A DNA stretch of 64,000 nt from Siderastrea radians. Lineage: Eukaryota > Cnidaria > Anthozoa > Scleractinia > Rhizangiidae. The position numbers and the translations under genes were made by a program. The DNA lies in contig OZ024887.1 in the NCBI GenBank assembly GCA_964017195.1, positions 3,462,881 through 3,526,880 on the forward strand, given 5' to 3'. The notes under the pieces are model-generated. The model worked only from the letters and a program-made list of their open reading frames with translations, did no database searches and was not told where the DNA came from. Positions within the stretch are counted from its first letter, which is position 1, and each line of letters begins with the position of its first letter. Shown here one piece after another: positions 56,890-64,000 of the stretch.

Positions 56890-57690
56890 CGATCAGTTAA
56901 CCTTCGTTTAGCTACCACAGCCATGGTAAAGATGGAAATGTTCAAATTAAAAGAAAAACAATGCCAAAGATTTGGGAATTAATACTAACTTAAAAGTGTC
57001 GTAAAGTGTGCTGGAAGATGTGTAAGATATATAAGATATATATGAGAATGTTAAAGACGAAATCATAGTCCCACAATCCCCAAACAATTTCACCCTGGGC
57101 TTGTTGTCCTGTCGTGGTGGTGAGACGTACGTGTCTTGATGATCCCAAGAGCTATGCGGTGGAAGATTTGCCCCTGGTGGGATCAACCATGCCGAATTGG
57201 TCGAGAGTGAGAGGTTTGACAAAGGACAGCTCTTTCTTCTCCAGGTTGGGGGTGGGTTTGCCATGGGGCTAATCACCCTATCCTGTAAAAAAAAAAACAA
57301 CAACTGATAACGGAAACGGAAAAATTCTTAAAGTCAGCTACACTGAGAGCAGCTCAACGACCCGCCTTGCTCCAGAGGACGATTTCATCACGTGGGAGCC
57401 GGGCAATAGTATGAAGAGTACTGGCCCAAGCCGAAAGGAAGCAGTTACACTAATGCGGACGTTGGCTGACTCCAAACGGAGGGTTAAAAATTGGGTGCTG
57501 GAATATAGGAACCCTACACAGTGTGGGAAAGACTGCCCATGGTGGCAGAGGTCAAGAACTAAGGATTCGCGGTCCTCGGAGTAAGTAAGTGGTTTGGGTT
57601 TAGAAGGGTTAAGATACAAACAGGGAGGTCATCATCTTCTCGGGAAGAGATGATGACATCTACCAGGGCGAAGTGCGTAGACAGAATTGT
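56890..57690 (+). mobile_element. 5' fragment of RTE/CFDP2-like LINE, shared with 30730-31560
   Basis: GCCATGGTAAAGATGGAAAT, CTATGCGGTGGAAG-like words and AAATTCTTAAAGTCAGCTAC recur in both places. So do AGAGGACGATTTCATCACGT and AGAGATGATGACATCTA. Translation fragments (GRDDDIYQGEV) match the start of the endonuclease region. The copy stops at about 57690. Confidence 0.75.
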
Positions 57691-59980
57691 GATGGGTGAC
57701 CAAATGGACTCGCAAGGAGACGGATGTAAGTTGCAAGTTGCAAGTTGCAAAAAAAGTCATTTTATTGCAGCCTTCCGGGAGCGCAAGTACCAAAGAAAAC
57801 AATACTGAGACCACTTGCGTCAACTTGCGTTGTGCGGCCACACGGATAAAAACGTGCGTTCAATTGCGTGCAAATTTGAGCTCGATCTAATTGAACGCAA
57901 GTTATCGCAAGTCAACATATCGAGATGGCCAAACGGGGGTGCGAGTTATGGCTAGTTTTCGCCGGGGCCTAAAAATATAAAAGTATCGATCATCAATTAA
58001 AGATACATTCAGTTAGAAAGACTTCGGAAGGAAAAAAAAACTGTCATGTTTTCCGGCTGATGTAATTCAAGTCAACCAGTGACAAGCTATGACTTCATTT
58101 CATGCAAATTACTTTTTACGGCCGTTTTCTCCGTTTCTCATTACAGTTTTATATTTCTCAAAGAAACTTTCTTAACACCTCATCTTGTATATATTAACTA
58201 ATCTATATTTTATTTTCTCCACTTGATAATGATGTCATGGAGACATCGAAACGTTGTGTTAAACTCTTGTCGCTAATTTTTATCCTAAAATATGAATTTG
58301 TCAGAAAAATGACAAAAAAGTAAACGTTTTCAAGAGAGTATGATCTTACGTTTTCCTCTGCTAAAAGGTAATTTTCATACAGTTTGGTTGAACAAATCAA
58401 TGTTTTTTTTTTGCAAGGACTGTTATATTAAGAGAGCGAAACACACTGAATTTTGAACATGTAAACCGGAAAAAAGACTGTTCTATGAAAAACGTGTGGT
58501 AAATATAAGCACCGTGACTTACCTCATGGCTCGACTGGGGCTTATCGATCGCTTGCATGTGTTACACAAATAAATGTACCCCAAGGGCAAGCTTAATGGA
58601 CCACTCCGATTAAATCCTTCATGCGGTATATATAAACTGCCCTTTATCCTATCCTATCAGATATTAAATCCCTATCAATAACAAAGATGACAATGTTGAC
58701 GAGGCCGTGTTTTTTCCTAAATGACTATCCCTTGGAGGAAAAGCTTTACAGAAAACGATTGGATCCAGCTGAGTTGGTATATCACAATGAACTGAAGCAT
58801 TCTATATTGCATTTTTCATTGTAGTACAATAAAAGCAAGATTGGACTATTCCATTCGCTTTCATTGATATAACATCCACAATGATAGTTTTCTATTAATT
58901 CCGTCAAAACGTTCGTGTTTGTCAGTTTTGATTTGTTACAAAATTCAAAACAAGACAAAACGTGTCAATCGTGACACTAACTCAACTCTCGTCCTTTACA
59001 AGCACAACCAATAAATGGAATCAGATGCCATTTGTCGGCACTTAAAACAGAATTAAGCAGCTGTAACCACAGAATCCTTTCTCTTGAGAAATGCAATGCA
59101 TTTTCATCTTTTCAGTCTTTGGATTAATATCTTGATAGACTACAAAAGACAATTAAATCAACGTATTGCGGAGCAGTACTCTCCTGTGGTGCTGTCTATT
59201 CTTAAGTTAATTTTGGCCGAAAGATGACCTTAAACAAATTTCAGTTTGAATTTGGTAACTTTAGGAAGTGAAAGAAATGACCCTCGCAATGGCAGACAAT
59301 ATTGAGAAATAAAAAAGGCTCCCTTTAATGATTGTTACACTGATAAAAAAGATAACCGGATGAAACATTTAACACCTCCTCATAAACGTTTAATTCAAAA
59401 CCCTGGTCAAATCAGTGCGAATGATGATCTTTGGACGACCTCTAATTTATTTGTTAGCTTGGAAATCAAAAGATATATCTTGGGCAACATTTAAAACCTT
59501 TTATCTCATCCAACGTTTTTCAACTTTAATACCAGTGTCAGTAGATCACCATTGTTGTCACTCAGACCGCCTGCGGCGTACACGCTGGAAAACGTATTTC
59601 CAGGATTAAATTGCCTTGCATACTACGAAAGATTATCATAAAATCTGCGTTTTGCAAGAGGCTTCCTTGACCTTGAAAGACAAAGATGATGGCCATGACC
59701 ATACACAACATCCCCAGGACACGAGAGACGTCATGGAGAGAACAGGCTAGAATTAAGGTAGGTTGTCCGAATTATCAGCGGAAACTGGCAATAATTTTCT
59801 TCTATGCAGATAAGGTGTAAGCGGCTGGCTTAGATTCAGGGGTTAATTTGCAAACATTTTGCATATCAGTACCTGACGTGAGGCAAGAAGCTTGTTTCCA
59901 AAACTTACTTTTAAACGTTTTCAATCATTTTGTATAACTGTGCGTCTGTAAAAATACTCAGTTTGGATATTCTGTTGAAG
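57691..59980. other. 5' flank of the third receptor
   Basis: 57725-57930 is rich in TTGCAAGTTGCAAGTTGCAA and ACTTGCGT/ACGCAAGT words, suggesting repetitive DNA. At 58228-58258 the sequence GATGTCATGGAGACATCGAA followed by ACGTT resembles a degraded hammerhead-like motif. The rest is AT-rich with no supported gene. Confidence 0.45.
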
Positions 59981-61159
59981 ATGGCGGGAAACGAAACTAA
60001 ACTTCTCAATTTTGTCCACACAAATAAAACAGTATACGATTCATCTGGAGATTTTCAAGTCTCAGCAGCACAGATCATCAAAGCTGTTGCATACGTAGTC
60101 ATTATGGCGCTGTCTTTATGTGGAAACACACTTGTACTCACGGTAGTAAAGAAGAACATTGGACAACAGATGCGATCAGTTCGCATCTATCTTCTCACGA
60201 GCATGGCCGTCGCAGACTTGATTATCACTGTGGGTAGTATGCCCGAGCGACTAACAAGAGCTTTGACAAAAGATGAGTGGCTTATTGATAGTGCTTTAGG
60301 AACAGCTCTATGCAAAGCGACTAACTTTTTCGAAAAACTCTCTCTCAGCGTTTCTATCCTTAATCTTGTTCTTGTAGCCATGGATCGATTTTTGGCGGTA
60401 TTCTTCCCGCACAAAAGGTATTTTACAAGCTGCAGGGCTTTTACAGCTATTGGTTTGGTGTGGTTTCTCTCCGCGCTTTATTGTTCTCCAATACTTTACT
60501 ATGCTGGACTGTTGAAAGAACACGGGAAAACTTTGTGTCAAGTTCGACGATTCTTCCCAAACTGGAAGACCTGGTATCTAATTTTTCTTGTACAGCTTCC
60601 GCTAACTCTTGTTCTAGTAGTATTCCTCTACACTTCAATTCTCTGCAAACTTTGGCGACGCCAATCTCGATACCGAATCGGACTGGCAAGAGAGGATTCT
60701 CTTGCCACAAACCGTGCCGCTCGAGAGGCCAAAATCAACCGAAAAGTTCTTAGAATGGTGGCGGTGATTTTAATCGCGTTCTATATTTGTTTTCTCCCGT
60801 ACTGGATTGGCTGGGTCTTTTGTTCATATCATTTTTCGGAGCTTACTTGTAATGACACCTATATCTATATTTCCATTTATCTTTCTTATGCAAACAGTAG
60901 CTTGAATCCGTTCATTTACTGCGCGTTCAGCGAGAGTTTCCGCCACGCTTTTAAATTGCTTATCAATGAAACGTACCTAAGGATCAGCACGTGTTCCAGA
61001 GGGACTGGAATTCCCCGACGCGTGACACCTCAAAGTTCCGCTCCCAACATTCTCGCCAAATTGTCACCAGACTCCACCGTGAAGATTCAACGTGAAGTAA
61101 AAGCAAGAGAAGACAAAGAAAGAGCGAAAAGAATGGGCAGTGATGATCAGCATGTTTGA
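59981..61159 (+). CDS. Rhodopsin-class (class A) GPCR, intronless, divergent third member
   Basis: The preferred start at 59981 (AAGATGG, a good Kozak context) gives 392 residues beginning MAGNETKLL; an upstream in-frame ATG at 59930 adds 17. Glycosylation sites NET and NKT lie in the N-terminus. Motifs are CGNTLVL (TM1), SMAVADLIITVGSMPERLTR (TM2), AMDRFLAVFF (TM3, DRF), FYICFLPYWIGWVF (TM6) and NPFIY (TM7). The intracellular tail is long and highly charged (about residues 330-392). It is clearly homologous to the two receptors to the left but more diverged, so it is an older member of the cluster. The ligand is unknown. Confidence 0.92.
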   Translation: MAGNETKLLNFVHTNKTVYDSSGDFQVSAAQIIKAVAYVVIMALSLCGNTLVLTVVKKNIGQQMRSVRIYLLTSMAVADLIITVGSMPERLTRALTKDEWLIDSALGTALCKATNFFEKLSLSVSILNLVLVAMDRFLAVFFPHKRYFTSCRAFTAIGLVWFLSALYCSPILYYAGLLKEHGKTLCQVRRFFPNWKTWYLIFLVQLPLTLVLVVFLYTSILCKLWRRQSRYRIGLAREDSLATNRAAREAKINRKVLRMVAVILIAFYICFLPYWIGWVFCSYHFSELTCNDTYIYISIYLSYANSSLNPFIYCAFSESFRHAFKLLINETYLRISTCSRGTGIPRRVTPQSSAPNILAKLSPDSTVKIQREVKAREDKERAKRMGSDDQHV

Positions 61160-62106
61160 ACAGAATTGTGGCTCTTACTACGCTTCACGTGACAAGACAA
61201 CAGCTCGCTTTGACGCTTTTAGAACGCCTGTCCTTCGATTAAGATTCACTCGAACCTCTCTGAATGTGGACACCGAAGGGACAGGACTAAGTACCCGTTT
61301 TGTGGAGATGTCCCTCTTTCTTCACTTTGCTGGCTTTTGCACCAAGTGAACTTTCCGTAACAGAGAAGTGTCCGTGTTATAGACGTGTCCGTAAGGAGAG
61401 TTTCGACTGTAATACGGTCATACAGAGGAGCGTACAGCGCCCCATCTATGTGGAGAGCGAGAAAAAACAAGCATAAAGCCGGGGTGATATTTAGAACTTA
61501 GTGGTATTAACTTGTATGAGTATAGGTGTCATGCTTAGTGGCCATGACTTTTGAAATCAGTATGTAACTGGGTTTAAACATGTTAAAGCTAGAGTGGGAG
61601 GGGATAAGAGGGTTGCATCTTTAATAAAAATATAAAAATACCTATTCAAAGTTTTTGTTTTTTGTTTTATTTCAGGTTAGGGTCTGCTTCTAGACAGCGA
61701 GCCATTTTTGAGTCAATTGCCAATGAGTGCATGATCCCCCTTAAAAGTCCCTCAAATCACCAGAAAATCTCCAAACTAAACGGTTACAGATTGGTGTATT
61801 TGATTCTTTACACAAGATAGTCTTGGGTTGTTTTTTGTTGCAGGAAGAAAATGAAAGTAACCACAAGTGAAAAAGAGGTAGCAAACACGTGATAAAACAG
61901 CACAGATAGCTCAACATAAAACCGTAAAAAGCTAAAATGATCGTAACATTATGAGGGGTGTTTTTCTTATTTTCTCTCTTGTCCGGAGATGACTTCACCG
62001 GTATTTTCGTTGTTTTTGCTCCTTTTTTGGTTTATTTGATGCTTTCTGGAACAAGGATTAGAATAACGGATTGATTCTTTAACAACTCATACGTAGATAC
62101 TAATGT
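61160..62106. other. 3' flank of the third receptor
   Basis: 61380-61480 and nearby GTGTCCGT words look repetitive. No gene recognised. Poly(A) signals AATAAA occur near 61623. Confidence 0.4.
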
Positions 62107-62552
62107 CAGGGGCACCCAACGAGAAAGTTTTAGCAATATACTTAAAATGTCATTTTCTGGTTTCTTAGATTGTTTCCGAGCTTTTTAAAGGCATATGTGT
62201 ACAGCTAACACGGGTTGATCTGTTCGGCGGTTTAAGGTGAAAATTAAAGGCGCAGAAAATTTTAGGAAACGGAATCCTGTCCGCTGAATTTCCGAGCTGC
62301 TAATGTCTTTCCGAAAATCCTAGCTGTCATTGCTTTTACACTCTATTTTACACTCTAGCTGTCATTGCTTTTACACTCTAAACAACATATTTGTTTATTT
62401 GTAATAATAGGAATTAATCAGTTACCTTTTTGCGAAAATTTGAGGCGATGTTTCGCCAAAGAAATCTCTAGTCTTCACTGCAATTAAATCCGAAAATCTG
62501 GTGCGATTTAGGTCTGCCGAACAGAAATTGAAAGAACCGTTGGGTGCCCCTG
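62107..62552. mobile_element. hAT-like MITE, about 446 bp
   Basis: The ends CAGGGGCACCCAACG and CGTTGGGTGCCCCTG are perfect 15-bp inverted repeats. Inner CTGTTCGGC / GCCGAACAG words also pair. A 33-bp interior segment (TCTAGCTGTCATTGC, TTTTACACTCTA) is tandemly repeated near 62320-62385. The target duplication is not clear. Confidence 0.75.
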
Positions 62553-62814
62553 TTTAAAGGATGTCAGGTGAATAATAGAAAAACTTCAAAAGCCAGATGT
62601 TGTCTATAAAGAATCACAGACTATTGGCTAACTGAAGGCGTTAAAAATTTTAATAAAAATGCGGCCAATTAAACACCTTATTAAATCTGACGAATTGTTA
62701 TTTACCACAGAGTACTTGCATGTGCTTCACGAGCGTAACGAATTGAGGCCGAAGTAGAAAAACTAAACCATGTGGGATTGTATAATTCCTTACAAAGACC
62801 TTACAATAAATTTT

Positions 62815-63030
62815 GATTTTTACCCCGCCGTCAGTCAGGACAGGGTCTAATAATACCGATTTTATTCAGTCTTTCGTTTTCTTTTTCATTTTTTACCTCG
62901 CTGTCAGGACGTGGTCTAGGAATACCTTTTTTTTTTTCTTTCGTGTTCTTCGTCATTACCCCGCCATCAGGACGGGGTATGATAACAACCCTTTTTTCTT
63001 CGTATTCTTGTCGGTCACTTACCCCGCAGA
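62815..63030 (+). repeat. Tandem repeat of 65-75 bp units
   Basis: Three units begin near 62822, 62896 and 62960 with ACCCCGCCGTCAGGAC-like words, GGTCTAATAATACC and a T-rich tract ending CTTTCGTTTTC or similar. Confidence 0.7.
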
Positions 63031-63520
63031 CTTCTGGTTTTCGCTAGGCCAAAATATACTCGTCGGTAAACGTAGGCATTGTCTTCGGCCGGCCATTAAG
63101 CGTCGATTCCCCAAAATTTTCAAGTCGGTGTAGAACTGAAATTACTAGAGATGCGATGGCATAACAATCCCTCCGAGGAGAGTGAGGACGAAGATGCCAG
63201 CAAGCTTTGAAAGTCACCGATTCGATGTTGTTCATTTCTATTTTTGTTAGTTACTCGACCCGAGTGAAACAAGGTTAAACATTTAACAGTGAAATGCAAG
63301 CATTTTTTGACAGTTTTGCTTTGCTTCGTCGAAATCTTTAAGAAAAGTTTTGTGAAAAAGTATAAGGAATTCAATGGAATTAACTTCTCTTCGACGAGAG
63401 CAAGGACGTATGCCGGCTAGCGAGCTGGCACGGAAAGAAGGGGGCGGAGAAGACGTAGCGGGGAATGGTAACAAACATGTCAAAGGTATGATAGGTCACC
63501 AGCTTCAAAATTTACACCAC
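63031..63520. other. Stretch without supported gene
   Basis: Short open stretches with acidic residues (EESEDEDASKL near 63165) occur, but there is no domain, start context or splice support. Confidence 0.35.
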
Positions 63521-63800
63521 TTAGGCTTGTATTTTGAGTGACCGTTGGGTAATATATTTTGCACCCTGAGGGGAGAGAGATCAACGGCGGGGTCTAATGA
63601 CCCCTGGGGCTTTTCTTGTTTTTTGTTGGTCACTTATTCAGACTTCAGGTTTTCGCTAAGCCAAACAAATATTCGTTGCAAACTTCCGCTACACCACTTG
63701 GGCTCGTATCTTGAGTGAACGCAATATACCTTGCACCCTGAGGGGAGGGAGAACAACGGGGGTTTTAATGCCCCTGGGGCTTTTCTTGTTTACAACGGAA
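63520..63800 (+). repeat. Two tandem copies of a unit of about 190 bp
   Basis: TTGCACCCTGAGGGGAG, AACGG, CCCCTGGGGCTTTTCTTGTT and CACTT-GGCT-GTAT-TTGAGTGA words recur at 63515-63630 and 63700-63795. Confidence 0.75.
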
Positions 63801-64000
63801 TAACGGTCCTTTGTTGGTTCTTTTTGAGACAAAATTTCTGCCCAACTGTTTCTCTCACAAACAACAAAGCGCCCCTCAAATGCAAACGACTGTCGTCAGA
63901 ACATCAAACCCATCACATCTGCCTCAAAATACTAAATGAGATTGATTTCTTCTCGAGGCTGTTTCAATTCCAACATGGGTTTTCCTCAATTTATTGAGCG

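Noticed and set aside
58687..58824. Small frame of about 43 residues (LTRPCFFLNDYPLEEKLYRK)
   Set aside because: Isolated, without domain, splice or repeat support; it could be chance.
1..64000. tRNA, rRNA, CRISPR, bacterial operons or viral genomes
   Set aside because: No cloverleaf, rRNA core words, spaced direct-repeat arrays or prokaryotic gene layout were found. The integrase-like genes are spliced transposon genes and no viral structural genes accompany them.

Overview
This window looks like nuclear DNA from an anthozoan cnidarian (stony coral or sea anemone). It is AT-rich and dense in transposable elements, with spliced genes bounded by ordinary GT-AG introns. It carries intronless rhodopsin-class receptors, a PAN-EGF-fibrinogen-like secreted gene, and decayed non-LTR retrotransposons. 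There are no operons, tRNAs, rRNAs or CRISPR arrays. The anthozoan assignment is inference from gene content, not a database match.

Positions 1-24.4 kb form one nested transposon complex. Its core is a two-gene DNA element at 4899-13517. A five-exon DDE integrase-like transposase (minus strand) and a two-exon RING-finger protein (plus strand) are transcribed divergently from a common centre. Inverted terminal repeats of about 840 bp flank them and end in AATCCGTGTACCTTCGCGCC. A second copy lies head-to-head on the left (1-4393, cut by the window edge), so 1-9279 is a near-perfect giant palindrome with a spacer of about 0.5 kb. A second, diverged integrase/RING pair (14077-21661) is arranged convergently. 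It sits between inward-facing ends of the first family. Next come an internally deleted derivative (22438-23972) and two related but different terminal signatures (24113, 24399). AT-rich hairpin arrays border every terminus.

Positions 24.4-33 kb hold half of a segmental duplication whose other copy is at 55.6-57.7 kb. It is interrupted by a block of about 5 kb carrying a decayed minus-strand gene with PIN/FEN-nuclease-like aspartate motifs (26.3-29.15 kb). That block also carries a TTAA-flanked MITE (29444-30484). A relic of an RTE/CFDP2-type LINE follows.

Positions 33-42.6 kb hold two paralogous fibrinogen-like exons. The right one belongs to a recognisable signal peptide-PAN-EGF-fibrinogen gene (36782-41483) whose frame is broken. 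Its introns carry a hAT-like element, a LINE/SINE-like head and a microsatellite. A pogo/Tigger-like MITE lies downstream.

Positions 45.9-61.2 kb form a receptor cluster. It has three intact single-exon class A GPCRs (45924-47003 plus, 52854-53882 minus, 59981-61159 plus) and one truncated GPCR pseudogene (49072-49315 minus). Two of the receptors are close paralogues, and their 5' flanks were duplicated with them. The rest is mostly mobile and repetitive DNA: hairpins, a retro-insertion with a 15-bp target duplication, candidate hammerhead-ribozyme remnants of Penelope-like elements, and tandem repeats at the right edge.
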